Source of the DNA: Lunatibacter salilacus
GTDB taxonomy: Bacteria > Bacteroidota > Bacteroidia > Cytophagales > Cyclobacteriaceae
DNA: 64,000 bases
NCBI RefSeq assembly: GCF_009797935.1
Contig: NZ_VOLC01000020.1
Coordinates: 1-64,000 of the forward strand
Direction: 5' to 3'
The translations under genes and the position numbers were made by a program. Each line of letters starts with the position of its first letter. The first letter of the stretch is position 1. Under the pieces are notes generated by a model. The model saw only the letters and a list, made by a program, of their open reading frames with translations. It did no database searches and was not told the origin of the DNA. Below, piece by piece: positions 37,196 through 46,500 of the stretch.

Positions 37196-37483
37196 ATGAT
37201 AGCACGAAGAATTTATCTGGGATTATTGATTTTCTCAATTTTGATCGGAGTTTACTTTTATGGGATTGCTGTCCAAAATTATGACAAAGAGTTCTTAAAG
37301 ATCTTTTCAATCGTTCCTTTCTTTCTTTTCATGGCCGGCGTACATGGTCTTATCGCACATTTATTGACTCCCACTACCAAAAATAAACTGATCTCATATC
37401 CTTTGGTCATGGGAATGGTTTATATCCTGCTTTTTTTCATTCACTTATTTGTGATTGTTCCTATTATATGTGCAAATTTTTAA
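37196..37483 (+). CDS. Small three-helix membrane protein
   Basis: A 95-residue hydrophobic protein with predicted helices at about 6-25, 36-56 and 67-91. It has no recognisable domain. It lies 34 bases after the stress-protein gene and 10 bases before the DinB-like gene, so it is probably co-transcribed. Confidence 0.7.
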   Translation: MIARRIYLGLLIFSILIGVYFYGIAVQNYDKEFLKIFSIVPFFLFMAGVHGLIAHLLTPTTKNKLISYPLVMGMVYILLFFIHLFVIVPIICANF

Positions 37484-37493
37484 AGAATGTGAA

Positions 37494-38195
37494 ATGAAAA
37501 ATTTACAGAAGTTAATTGATGAAATTACAAAAACGACTTTATTAATAGAAAGTAAATACCCAGAACTGTACTGTTTTTTGGACGAAAACCCAATTACTAT
37601 TCCAATTGGAAACGGACACCAAGTAGATGAAAAATCACTTCAAATCTATCTTGAAAGTCTTCAGCAACTTCTTTTGCATCATATTGAGGAACACAAAAAA
37701 CCCTCTGAATTCAAAAAAGCAAATTCTTTGGGATTGAAGTCTGAAATTTCAAAGCTTTCAAGAGATGTCAGGGAAAGGACCTTAAAAAGACTTCAACAAA
37801 TACCCTTAGGATTTATCAATTGGAGGTTGAACAGTAACAGCATGAGTTTTGGGGATATTGCGGTCCACCTCGTTTACGTTGATGAACTGTTTATGAAAAT
37901 GATGGAAATGCCCGAAAAAAAGTATGTTTGGGTTTTGGGAATAGATACTCCCCAGGTAAAGATTGACCGCGAAACTTTCACCAACCTCCTAATCAGACTT
38001 CGAGAACTGCAATCAAAAAGAGAAGCAATACTTGAGATCTTGAATGAATCAGACTTTTCTGAAAACGTCAGGGATGAAAACGGCGAAGATTCAAGTCTGT
38101 GGTGGTTTGTTATGGACAGGTTGATAGAACATGAGGTCTACCATCGTGGGCAAATGTCGGCTTATCTAAAACTCCTTAAAGGTGAAGCTGACTGA
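37494..38195 (+). CDS. DinB-family protein with an extra N-terminal domain
   Basis: A 233-residue protein; the start is taken at ATG 37494, since the longer frame overlaps the membrane protein gene. Residues ~85-230 match the DinB/YfiT four-helix fold with metal-binding His residues: one in FGDIAVHLVYVDELF and a pair in HEVYHRGQMSAYLKLL. The first ~75 residues (LIDEITKTTLLIESKYPELYCFLDENPI... ending LLHHIEEH) form a separate helical segment. DinB relatives in this size range act as thiol-dependent transferases, but no substrate can be given. Confidence 0.78.
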   Translation: MKNLQKLIDEITKTTLLIESKYPELYCFLDENPITIPIGNGHQVDEKSLQIYLESLQQLLLHHIEEHKKPSEFKKANSLGLKSEISKLSRDVRERTLKRLQQIPLGFINWRLNSNSMSFGDIAVHLVYVDELFMKMMEMPEKKYVWVLGIDTPQVKIDRETFTNLLIRLRELQSKREAILEILNESDFSENVRDENGEDSSLWWFVMDRLIEHEVYHRGQMSAYLKLLKGEAD

Positions 38196-38201
38196 TTAAG
38201 T

Positions 38202-38597
38202 TTACAGAATAGAACTAACCGAACTATTTTGACGATATTGAATTTTTGTATGGAATATTTCTGCCATTTTATTTCCCTGCCATTTGGCCTTTTCTGCCTT
38301 CTCGCCATAGAACCGCTCATCTATCGTTTCGAAAAATAGTTGGATCCAGCGGTCAAAATGTTCTTTTTCCACCGCTAACCGGGCATGTGGCACAAAGGGA
38401 CTGCCAAATTAAGTATGTTCTTCCAATAAAACTGTTTGCCAAAACTTGTACATTTTTTCCAGATGGTCAGGCCACCTTTCCTGGATTTTTTCGTTGAAAA
38501 TATCCTTAAGCAAACTGTCTTTTTGGACCTTTTCATAGAAGGCATCTACCATTGATTTGATGTCGTCAAGCGTAGAAATTTCTTTTTTTGGTATCAT
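38202..38597 (-). pseudogene. Group III truncated haemoglobin, interrupted by one in-frame stop
   Basis: The frame reads MIPKKEISTLDDIKSMVDAFYEKVQKDSLL... through MYKFWQTVLLEEHT, then a TAA at 38409-38411, then continues in the same frame as FGSPFVPHARLAVEKEHFDRWIQLFFETIDERF to a stop at 38202. This is a full-length group III truncated globin (132 codons) whose only defect is one nonsense codon where family members usually have Tyr or another residue in the E-helix/heme pocket region. The distal half holds the proximal His (EKEHFDRW). Its ATG overlaps the preceding gene's stop (TAATG). It may be a recent null mutation or a sequencing error. Globins of this class are linked to O2/NO handling. 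Confidence 0.85.
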
Positions 38598-39019
38598 TAG
38601 AAATAAGATGTATACAGTTCCGGATTCCAGAACATGGTGAAATAAAACGCCGCAAAGCCTACAAAGGAAATGATGAGGGCCCAAACCCATGCGGGAATTG
38701 CCTGGGGCGTTTCTGAACCTCTGATCATAAAGAAATCGTTACGCTCGCTTCCATAGGAATTCACCGTAATCGGGATTTGCTGGTTGACAACTTCCCCCTC
38801 TTTTATTCCCATAACCGAAATATCAGGTCCGTTTCTCACCTCAAAGGAAACTGTTTTGATGCCTTCTTTCCCGGAAGTGGATTTTGCGAGAATTTTTAGC
38901 ACATGTTTTCCATCCGGAATTTTTGTTGTGTCCAAAATAAACTTTACGGGGGGTGCGAATTCCGCAAATGGTTTTGGGTCCGAATCAAGAAAAATTTTAA
39001 CTGTTCTGTTATCTTCCAT
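38597..39019 (-). CDS. Oxidase-cluster membrane protein with Ig-like domain
   Basis: A 140-residue protein. Residues 1-105 look like a small beta-sandwich (VKIFLDSDPKPFAEFAPPVKFILDTTKIPDGKHVLKILAKSTSG...), and one transmembrane helix at about 112-130 follows (AWVWALIISFVGFAAFYFTMFW). There is no N-terminal signal peptide. I do not recognise a named family. It is co-directional with the cytochrome genes and ends in TAATG shared with the globin start, so it probably serves the oxidase. Confidence 0.7.
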   Translation of the reverse strand: MEDNRTVKIFLDSDPKPFAEFAPPVKFILDTTKIPDGKHVLKILAKSTSGKEGIKTVSFEVRNGPDISVMGIKEGEVVNQQIPITVNSYGSERNDFFMIRGSETPQAIPAWVWALIISFVGFAAFYFTMFWNPELYTSYF

Positions 39020-39034
39020 AGCTACTACTTTTTA

Positions 39035-39301
39035 TCATTCCAAGACAATGTTTTTGATATGTCCAGAAAGGTTTTCTTCGGGCTTGACAAGGTATTTGAT
39101 ACTGAAAACCAAGGTGAAGACGACCAGAATGGCTGCTGACCAGGTAATGACGTAATCTATATTGCCCTGAGGTCCTTGTCCATGTGTTATGTTTTCCAGC
39201 ACCTTAGGCTGATTGGATTTACACACTTCACAAGCAAAACTTACAGGTACGTACAAGGAAATGACGAGAGCAATCAGGAGGGATTTTAAATTCCGCATCA
39301 T
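39035..39301 (-). CDS. Small exported membrane protein with CxxC motif
   Basis: An 88-residue protein with a signal peptide (1-23), then CEVCKSNQPKVLENITHGQG and a single helix at about 50-70 (YVITWSAAILVVFTLVFSIKYLV). The CxxC immediately after the signal could bind copper or heme, or be redox active. It overlaps the preceding 78-codon gene by four bases. It may play a CcoQ-like or assembly role in the oxidase cluster; this is inference. Confidence 0.7.
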   Translation of the reverse strand: MMRNLKSLLIALVISLYVPVSFACEVCKSNQPKVLENITHGQGPQGNIDYVITWSAAILVVFTLVFSIKYLVKPEENLSGHIKNIVLE

Positions 39302-39534
39302 TTCCAGTAATTATTAGCCATGGCAATGGTCTGAAACTCCGTAGCAATTACCTGTGAGGAAGCGATCAGCTGCGCGGTGTCCTGGGCATAGTCACTTCTA
39401 AGATTTTTGCGTATATCGCTATTCGGCTGGATTGCCGCAATTGATTTTCGGGCTAATTTAATTGCCAGGTCACGGCCTTCCTGCGGGGTGGCTGTTATCA
39501 GTGATTCCAAATATATTTCTTTCGTTTCCATCAT
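39298..39534 (-). CDS. Small soluble protein of the oxidase cluster
   Basis: A 78-residue helical protein without signal or membrane helix (MMETKEIYLESLITATPQEG... ending TIAMANNYWK). It starts two bases after the cytochrome gene and overlaps the next by four, so it belongs to the operon. No family is recognised. Confidence 0.65.
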   Translation of the reverse strand: MMETKEIYLESLITATPQEGRDLAIKLARKSIAAIQPNSDIRKNLRSDYAQDTAQLIASSQVIATEFQTIAMANNYWK

Positions 39535-39536
39535 CG

Positions 39537-40541
39537 TTATTGTTTAAGGGTTTTTACAAATGATCTGATTTCTTTTACCTTGTCTATAGTGACTGCACCG
39601 GCCGTATTTCCCCAATTGGAGCGTTCATGGCTGGCAATTACGGCTATTTCCTCATCAGAAAGCGTTTCCTGAAAGCCAGGCATAACACCAAATTCCGGCC
39701 GCGCATCATAGCCTTCCAAGATGATTCTGATTAATGTCTCCGGATTTTCGTCGTTGATAATGGGGCTCCCGATTAGGGAAGGAAAGGCCCCCGGAAGTCC
39801 ACCCCCTTCAGCCTGATGACAGGCAGCACAATTATTCATATATAATGTCTGACCATTGGGTAGTACTGCCTCACCCGTATTGTTTGCAGTCTCCTTTTCC
39901 TTAGAGGAAGGAATGAAACTAACAGCAGGGTTTTGAGGCATCTCCGCTTGTTTCAGGGATTGAAGGTAGGCTACGAGATTAAGGGCTTTTTGCGAAGCAA
40001 CCACTTTTTTGGTGGACGCATTAAGGAATGTTTGGGGAACGGGAACCAAGTAGTCCGTATCCTTGATTTTTGATTCCTCCTTAAGCTCAAAAAGCCACGG
40101 ATAGGAGGGCATGATGGATTCCTTGACTACAATCCTTGGATTGTACAGATGCAATAAATGCCATTCCATGCCCGGTTGTCTTTGCCCCACGTTTGTAAGA
40201 TCAGGTCCGGTTCTTTCACTTCCCAACAGGGATGGAGATTGTCTCCACAGGTCCTGTCTTTGCTTACTGAAGTAATAGTCAGAAGGAATGGACGGCCTTT
40301 TTCCCCACGTATTGTCCATTTCTATATTTCTTACCTGTTGGGTATGGCATGACATACAATTTTCCTGTACATAAATGTGGAGCCCATTTAATTCCTCCTC
40401 CGAAAATACCTCCATGGTAGGGAGAGGTTGAGTCTTTTGAATCTGAAAAGCAGGTATGAGGGCAACCAAAACACTCAGCATCAAAAAACCGAATATCGCA
40501 GTGCCTACTAGAAGTTTGTGATTTTTATGGAAGTCTAACAT
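39537..40541 (-). CDS. Di-heme cytochrome c, CcoO/CcoP-like fusion
   Basis: A 334-residue membrane-anchored protein. An N-terminal helix (11-32) is followed by a CcoO-type mono-heme domain: CMSCH at 62-66, the TGPDLTNVGQR segment, and ESIMPSYPWLF with the axial Met144. After a linker, a second cytochrome c domain has CAACH at 238-242 and axial Met287 in GVMPGF. In classical cbb3 oxidases these are separate subunits, and CcoP has two hemes. Here they are fused with two hemes in total. It should pass electrons to the CcoN-like protein encoded upstream. Confidence 0.9.
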   Translation of the reverse strand: MLDFHKNHKLLVGTAIFGFLMLSVLVALIPAFQIQKTQPLPTMEVFSEEELNGLHIYVQENCMSCHTQQVRNIEMDNTWGKRPSIPSDYYFSKQRQDLWRQSPSLLGSERTGPDLTNVGQRQPGMEWHLLHLYNPRIVVKESIMPSYPWLFELKEESKIKDTDYLVPVPQTFLNASTKKVVASQKALNLVAYLQSLKQAEMPQNPAVSFIPSSKEKETANNTGEAVLPNGQTLYMNNCAACHQAEGGGLPGAFPSLIGSPIINDENPETLIRIILEGYDARPEFGVMPGFQETLSDEEIAVIASHERSNWGNTAGAVTIDKVKEIRSFVKTLKQ

Positions 40542-40543
40542 TT

Positions 40544-40925
40544 CATATGTTTATAATTGTTCCTCAGTTGCCATATGGAATCTCGCCATGATAATCATCC
40601 CACTGTGTGACGCTTTCGTTATGTTCGATATCATCTGTTTATAATTGTTTTTTAATGGCCACATGGAATCTCGCAATTATAATCATCCCTCCGTGCGTCA
40701 TCTGAGTCGTGTTCGATTTCATCTGTTTATAATTTGATTTTAATAGGTCAGATGGAATCTCGCTTTTATAATCATCCCACTGTGTGACGTATTCGTCATG
40801 CTCGATTTCATCTGTTTATATTTTGTTCTTCGTTGGTCAAATGCCTGCCTAAAGTACGACAGACAGGGCATCTGGCATAGAGGACAATCATCCCACCAAT
40901 TGACGCGTTCGTCATGCTCGGTTTC
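40544..40925 (-). repeat. Array of four 88-bp intra-operon repeats
   Basis: Four copies with phases at 40544, 40632, 40720 and 40809 (spacing 88, 88, 89) fill the whole gap between the ccoN-like gene and the CcoO/P gene. The fourth copy carries a palindromic insert (about 40839-40882, arms TGCCTGCC / GACAGGGCA) after GGTCA. On the minus strand the array ends AACAATTATAAACATATGAA next to the CcoO/P start codon at 40541. Confidence 0.9.
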
Positions 40926-42792
40926 AAATCCTATTAACAGGTAACTCTTTCAATTTTAACCCTTGTTCGTTTGATTCTGAAATCACCGACTGCGGTATAT
41001 TTCCGTTGGGATTTATTATCGTTTTCTTTTGATCCTTGATCATCACGTAGAAATTATAGGCAAACAAGAGGTGGGAGATAAACATTAGGGTTCCACCAAT
41101 TGCCCTCCATAGCCAGAAAGGCTGCATTAGGATCACAGAAGCAATAAAGGGTTCGCCCTCTATCCAACTTAGTCCCTTGAGGGTGCCACCTATCATCAGT
41201 GAGACCATATAAGCAAAGAGACCGATAAACGCCATCCAGAAATGCATCCCTACTAATATTTGTCTTGGTTCTCTGCCTGTTATTTTGGGAAGTATGGCAT
41301 ACACACAAGCCCAAAGGATAAATGTGATAATCCCATACATCGTCATATGCGAATGCGCTACGTTGAAATCCGTAAAATGCCAGACGAAATTCGTGAACCG
41401 GAAAGCTTGCAGGCTTCCCTGCGCGGATCCTACAAAATAAAATACAACCCCGACCAAAAAGAAGGGGAGGACGTAGCTCTTCGAGATTTCATTCCAACTT
41501 CCCTTCATGGTCATTAGAAAGTTGGTTGTGCCCGCTACTACCGGGATCAACATGCCAGCACTGAATACAATTGCCACTGTCTGCAGCCACCACGGCAAGG
41601 GGCTGAAAACAAAATGGTGGGTGCCAATAAGCGTGTAAAACAGCATCTGTGTCCAGAATGCCAAAACCCCGAGAGAATAAGAATAAATGGGTTTGTTCAG
41701 GGAAGAGGGGAGATAATAGTAAATCAATCCCAATGTAAACGTCATAAACCACATGCCGACTCCTTGGTGCATATAATATCCCTGGATGACGGTCTCACCC
41801 AGTCCATCCTGATACATCGGAAGATAGCCAATGACAACCAGAATAATGGTCCAACCCAATCCACCCAGCAAATACCAGTTGGATACGTAGATTTCTTCGA
41901 TTTTACGACGCGCTACGGTTTGGTAGAAATTGAAAAAAGTGAGGATTATACCAAGGGCAAAAAGCAGTGCCACCGGCCAGATATACTCTCGGTATTCTCC
42001 ACCACCGTTGTTGATTCCTGACATTAAAAACAGTGTGCCAATCGCAACGCTTAGGTTCATCAACCACCAGGCATACCAAGCGAGTTTATAGCTGTATAAC
42101 GTATTGTTGGAGGTCCTCGTGATGACAAAATGACCCAAACCAATCATGGTAAGTGATGCCCAACCCCAAAAAACGGCATTGGTATGGACAGGACGCAATC
42201 TCCCAAAGGAAAGCCAAGAAACGGAATCCATTTCGGGCCATAAAAATTTCAGCCCCAGATATTGACCGATCAGCGTGCCGAATACCAGCCAAAAAACGGA
42301 GGCGCCGATATACCATATTATAATTTTCTTAAGCTGGTAGGGTGTATCGTAGGTGATGGGGGACTTTTTCTTTTCGTCTACGATGGGATTGTTTGGTTCA
42401 TGGGTTACACCGGCAATGATACCGCGGGGATCGTCTACTTCGAGACTACTTCCGAGTTCGTTGTCGGATAATCTATAGGATGCCGAATTTTTTCGCCTTT
42501 CAAGGATCCGAGCAATTTCTACTTCATTCATATCCAAAAGTCTCTCGCTAAATTCATTCTTTTTATTTCTCTCAGTTTTAGTTTGAAGGTGTGAGAAATA
42601 TGCTGAAGCTTTGACAATGAGTATGAATATGGCGATAATAAGTACCGTAACAATGAGTAAGATCGTTCCAATAATACCCGGACTTGCCATCCAGTTCGAA
42701 GTATCAGGATTTGGTGTGGGTTGGGCGGAGATTTCCGATGGGATATTGATTAAAATAAATAATAAGCTGACATAAAAATTCCTGATTTTCAT
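40924..42792 (-). CDS. cbb3-type cytochrome c oxidase subunit I, variant
   Basis: A 622-residue heme-copper oxidase subunit of the C-type. His203 (RPVHTNAVFWGW) and His482 fit heme axial ligands, His342, His392 and His393 fit the CuB site, and Tyr386 in LFYTLIGTHH matches the cross-linked Tyr of cbb3 enzymes. Four residues after His342 is Gly346, where nitric oxide reductases of this superfamily have Glu, so O2 is the likely acceptor. An N-terminal extension has a signal-like segment (1-23), one helix (39-63) and a polar loop (64-155) before the core. It starts 36 bases after the Rrf2 gene, with a palindrome between them. Confidence 0.88.
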   Translation of the reverse strand: MKIRNFYVSLLFILINIPSEISAQPTPNPDTSNWMASPGIIGTILLIVTVLIIAIFILIVKASAYFSHLQTKTERNKKNEFSERLLDMNEVEIARILERRKNSASYRLSDNELGSSLEVDDPRGIIAGVTHEPNNPIVDEKKKSPITYDTPYQLKKIIIWYIGASVFWLVFGTLIGQYLGLKFLWPEMDSVSWLSFGRLRPVHTNAVFWGWASLTMIGLGHFVITRTSNNTLYSYKLAWYAWWLMNLSVAIGTLFLMSGINNGGGEYREYIWPVALLFALGIILTFFNFYQTVARRKIEEIYVSNWYLLGGLGWTIILVVIGYLPMYQDGLGETVIQGYYMHQGVGMWFMTFTLGLIYYYLPSSLNKPIYSYSLGVLAFWTQMLFYTLIGTHHFVFSPLPWWLQTVAIVFSAGMLIPVVAGTTNFLMTMKGSWNEISKSYVLPFFLVGVVFYFVGSAQGSLQAFRFTNFVWHFTDFNVAHSHMTMYGIITFILWACVYAILPKITGREPRQILVGMHFWMAFIGLFAYMVSLMIGGTLKGLSWIEGEPFIASVILMQPFWLWRAIGGTLMFISHLLFAYNFYVMIKDQKKTIINPNGNIPQSVISESNEQGLKLKELPVNRI

Positions 42793-42793
42793 T

Positions 42794-42813
42794 TTGGATA
42801 AATTTATCGGAAA
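42794..42813. promoter_or_regulatory. Rrf2 operator candidate before the oxidase gene
   Basis: GGATAAATTTATCGG with flanking TTT and AAAT forms a palindrome just upstream of the ccoN-like start codon. Its AAATTTATCG-AAATA half is nearly the same as that of the palindrome at 43308-43327 upstream of the Rrf2 gene, which suggests one regulator binds both. Confidence 0.55.
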
Positions 42814-42828
42814 TAGGTTTAAATTTTT

Positions 42829-43263
42829 TTATCGTATCAATAGGGTTTTGCCTGATTTAAGTTCGCTAGCCAAATCGAATATTGTGGTAGTTTCAAGCAT
42901 CTCCCGGAGATCCTCTCTTATTTTTATAAATTTATCATGCATTGGACAAGGCCGGTTACTGTTACATTCCTCCAGCCCAAGGCCGCACCCTGTGTAAATA
43001 TCATCGCCATCTATTGCTGAGACGATATCGCTGACTTTAATTTCCGTTATCTTTTTGATGTCAATGATAAAACCTCCGTAGGGGCCTTTTTTGGATTCCA
43101 GGATTTTCTTATTTATCAAGGAAGTTAGTATTTTAGCCGTAAAGGCCTCTGGCGCATCAATACCTCTGCTTACTTCACTGATTTTAACTCGTTCTCCCTC
43201 CAATGACTTGGTGGCGATATAGATAATGGCCTTTATAGCGTATTCGCAGGATTTGGAAAACAT
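42829..43263 (-). CDS. Rrf2-family Fe-S regulator
   Basis: A 144-residue winged-helix regulator. The N-terminus MFSKSCEYAIKAIIYIATKS and DAPEAFTAKILTSLINKKILESKKGPYGGF match Rrf2 proteins. Cys93, Cys100 and Cys106 in CGLGLEECNSNRPCPMHD are placed to bind an iron-sulfur cluster, as in IscR, NsrR and RsrR. It is the first gene before the oxidase operon and is itself preceded by a promoter with an overlapping palindrome. It probably senses NO, O2 or Fe-S status; which one cannot be told. Confidence 0.9.
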   Translation of the reverse strand: MFSKSCEYAIKAIIYIATKSLEGERVKISEVSRGIDAPEAFTAKILTSLINKKILESKKGPYGGFIIDIKKITEIKVSDIVSAIDGDDIYTGCGLGLEECNSNRPCPMHDKFIKIREDLREMLETTTIFDLASELKSGKTLLIR

Positions 43264-43284
43264 GATATTGGTCAGTTAATCCAA

Positions 43285-43316
43285 CAAATGTAGTGTATTT
43301 TTTTTAATTACGACAA
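43285..43316 (-). promoter_or_regulatory. Promoter of the Rrf2 gene
   Basis: On the minus strand, TTG (43316-43314), a 21-base spacer and TACATTTG (43292-43285) match the Bacteroidota -33/-7 consensus TTG-N19-21-TAnnTTTG. The -7 box ends 22 bases before the start codon. Confidence 0.65.
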
Positions 43317-43327
43317 ATTTATCGTAA
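43308..43327. promoter_or_regulatory. Rrf2 operator candidate (autoregulation)
   Basis: TTACGACAAA followed by TTTATCGTAA is a 20-base palindrome with one mismatch. It overlaps the -33 element of the Rrf2 promoter and matches the palindrome before the oxidase gene, so autoregulation and operon control by the same protein are likely. Confidence 0.6.
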
Positions 43328-43567
43328 ATAAGTTTGATAGGTCAAAACCTTTGAAAGGTTTTAATATTTCTAAAAAATGTCTAGTTTAAAAAAACTCAAA
43401 CTTTGGGAAGCGAATTAAAGAAGCAAGATTATCCACCACTCTCTGTAATATGGATACTACGAGTAAAGTGGCGGATAATATAAAATTATAAATAATGATA
43501 AATAAAATATCTTACTCTTAAAAACCTTCAATAGGTTCTCAAAAAGTAACACTTAATACGCTATTGT

Positions 43568-46500
43568 CTAGTGGTATGATTCCTGTTTTTTTGAGATTGG
43601 CTTTCGCTGTACTCGCTGCCTGAGTTTCTCAATAGCTTCATACACAATGGGTACCAAATATACCGTTAGTACCAGGGAAGAAAGGAGCCCACCGATAATC
43701 ACCCATGCTAAGCCGTTTTTCCATTCAGAGGCCGTACCTGCTGCCAAGGCTATGGGAAGCATTCCGAATACCATAGACAAGGTAGTCATCAGGATCGGCC
43801 GCATTCTGCCTTTTCCTGCTTCCAAAAGTGCGTCTCTAACGGAATGTCCTTTTTCCCTAAGCTGGTTGGTGAAATCCACAATCAAGATGGCGTTTTTGGT
43901 TACCAGTCCCATCAGCATAATCAGCCCCAGTAGCGCAAATAAACTGAGGTTGTTCATGGAAAGGTTGAGGGCCAAGAAGGCTCCAATAACGGCCACTGGA
44001 ATGGAAAACAAGACTACAAGGGGGTAGACAAAGCTGTCATATAGAGCGACCATGATCAGGTAGATCAATAAAAATGAAATCAACAATACCGAACCCAAAG
44101 CGCCAAAACTGTCGTTTTGCCGTTTGATATCCGATCCCCAGACATAGCTGATATCTCCGGGAAGCGGGTTTTCTTTGAAATAGGCTACAACTTCATCAGC
44201 CACTGTTCCGGAAGGCCTTCCCAACGCATCCGCCGTAATGGTCACCGCAGGCTGTCTGTCTTTTCGTTCCAATAGGGAAGGGGATTTATCCTGTACAATT
44301 TCCGCAACCTGGGCGAGTGCAATAGGCATCCCCAATGGATTGACCAAGAGCAATCGCGTCACATCTTCAAAATTTTGTCTGTTGAAATTATCCAGTTGGA
44401 TACGGATCGGGTATTCGGTTCCCTCTTGGGTCAGGGTGGCATCGTCGTTGCCGCTTAAGGCATTTCTCACATTCAAGCCAACATAGGCGTTGTTGAGTCC
44501 TAACCGTTGTAGCCTGTTCTGGTCGGGAATGATCTGAAATTCAGGGCTACCTTCTTCCACTGATAATTTGACGTGATCTGCCCCAGGAATATTTTCTATA
44601 GTAGTCTTTAATTTTTTGGCTTCAGCCATCACCCTTTCTTGGTCAGGACCACTCAAGGTCAGTTCGATTGGAGCAGATCTAGGAACCAAGCCCAAGGCGG
44701 ACATGGCATAGCTGGCTCCGGGAAACTCTTTTTTGAGTTCTTCCCGTACAATTTTCATATATGTTACCGTAGGGATTTCACCTCTTTCCCTGGCATCTTT
44801 GAGCTGTACGGTCAACTCAGACTTGTAGGGGGATCCTACTCCTAAGCTTCCTATGCCGGTAGAAGGTCCACCTACATTGCTGAACACCGTAGCCACCTCT
44901 GGTTGCTGAAGAAGAAATTGTTCTACTTCCAGCGTACGAATATTGTTTTCTTTGAGGCTGGTGGATTTGTCATATTCCAGATACATCCTGAATTTCCCCT
45001 GATCTCCCGTGGAAATCAGCTCTTTACCGATGATTCCTTGCTTCATGATGATGCCTGTGATGGCAAAAAGGCCAAGAATTATTCCTGCGAATGCCAATTT
45101 ATGATCCAGCACCCAAGTCAACTGCCTCCCATACCAAGAAATAAAACGATCCAATTGATGCTCAAACCAGATCAAAAACCGGTTGAAAGGATTGGTAGGT
45201 TGCATGTCTTCGGATTTACCGATCCGGGATGCCATCCAAGGAGTAAGCGTAAAGCCCACCAACAAGCTGGTAAGGGTAGAGGTGATGACGACCACGGAAA
45301 ATTGCTTTAACATATCCGCAACAAAGACTTGAAGGAAAAGAATGGGGAGGAAAACCACCACATCCACCAACGTGATGGAGATCGCTGAGAATCCGATTTC
45401 CATACGTCCTTCCATGGCAGCTCCCCGCTTTTCCTTGCCCATATCAAGGTGTCTTTGAATATTTTCCAAGACCACCGTAGCGTCATCCACCAATATACCG
45501 ATGATCAAAGACATGGCCAGCAAGGTCATCAAGTTGAGGGTATATCCTAGGATCCACATCACGGCAAATGCTGTGACCAAAGAAGTTGGAATAGCAACCA
45601 AGACGATAAGTGAGTTTCTAAAACTTCTCAAAAACAGTAACATCACTAGAGAAACAAGAATAACCGCCAAGATCAGGTCAAAAACCACTGAGTTGACCGC
45701 GGCGATGGTATTGTCTGTGCTGTCATCGGCGATAATGAAATTTACTCCGTCAGCAGCATGTAGATTTTCGAGTTGCGATAATTTATCCCGGACAGCGCGA
45801 GAGACGTCTACCGCGTTAGCATCACCCTGCTTTTTGAGCATTAGGCCGATGCCTTCCTGACCGTTGTATCTGCTGACAGAACTAATCTCTTTGATGCCGT
45901 CTTTTACAATGGCCAAATCACGTACATAAACAGGGCTTCCAGGAATTGGCATGGCAACCTGTACCTGTTGGATGTCGTCCAGGGTTCTAAATTTCCCAGT
46001 CAGCCTAACGGCACTCTGTTCTTTGTCCGTTTGGACCAAACCTGCCGGGATGTCCAAACCTGAACGGTTGATGGCATCTACTACTTGGCTGAGGGATACT
46101 TTGTACTGACGCAGTTTTTCCTGATCTACTTTGACCTGTACTTCCCGCTGTTCTCCTCCCAAAACGGTGATTTCAGCTACTCCTTTGATCTGTTGGATTT
46201 GCGGTAGGTATTCGTCTATCAGGTTTTGATAAAAAGCCGTACTGCTCAGCTTACTGGTAGCAGTGATGGACATGATGGGTAGATCATTGGGAGAGACTTT
46301 GCTCATTTCAGGGGACAAAACCTGATCGGGTAGGTCTTTCCGGATGTTGTCAATGTACCGCTGTGCATCCAACATTGCCTGATCCAAGTCAACACCATAT
46401 TTCATGTTGGCAATAACCACTGAGGCGTTGGGGAGGGATTTAGTGACCAGATAATCCACCCCTTCCAAGTTGGAAAGTGCATCTTCGATTTTTTGGGAAA

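Larger units (their letters stand above)
43264..43567. other. Regulatory spacer upstream of the Rrf2 gene
   Basis: This 304-base gap holds the Rrf2 promoter and operator at 43285-43327. No gene is visible in the rest. The 3' end of the RND permease gene (minus strand) lies to its right; I see no strong terminator hairpin there. Confidence 0.5.

Noticed and set aside
40544-40925. A CRISPR array or riboswitch cluster.
   Set aside because: The units are 88 bp head-to-tail copies without unique spacers; they vary by drift and by a palindromic insert, and match no riboswitch pattern I know.
40924-42792. The oxidase subunit as a nitric oxide reductase (NorB-like).
   Set aside because: Four residues after the metal-ligand His342 is Gly346 rather than the Glu of NorB, and Tyr386 of cbb3 oxidases is present.
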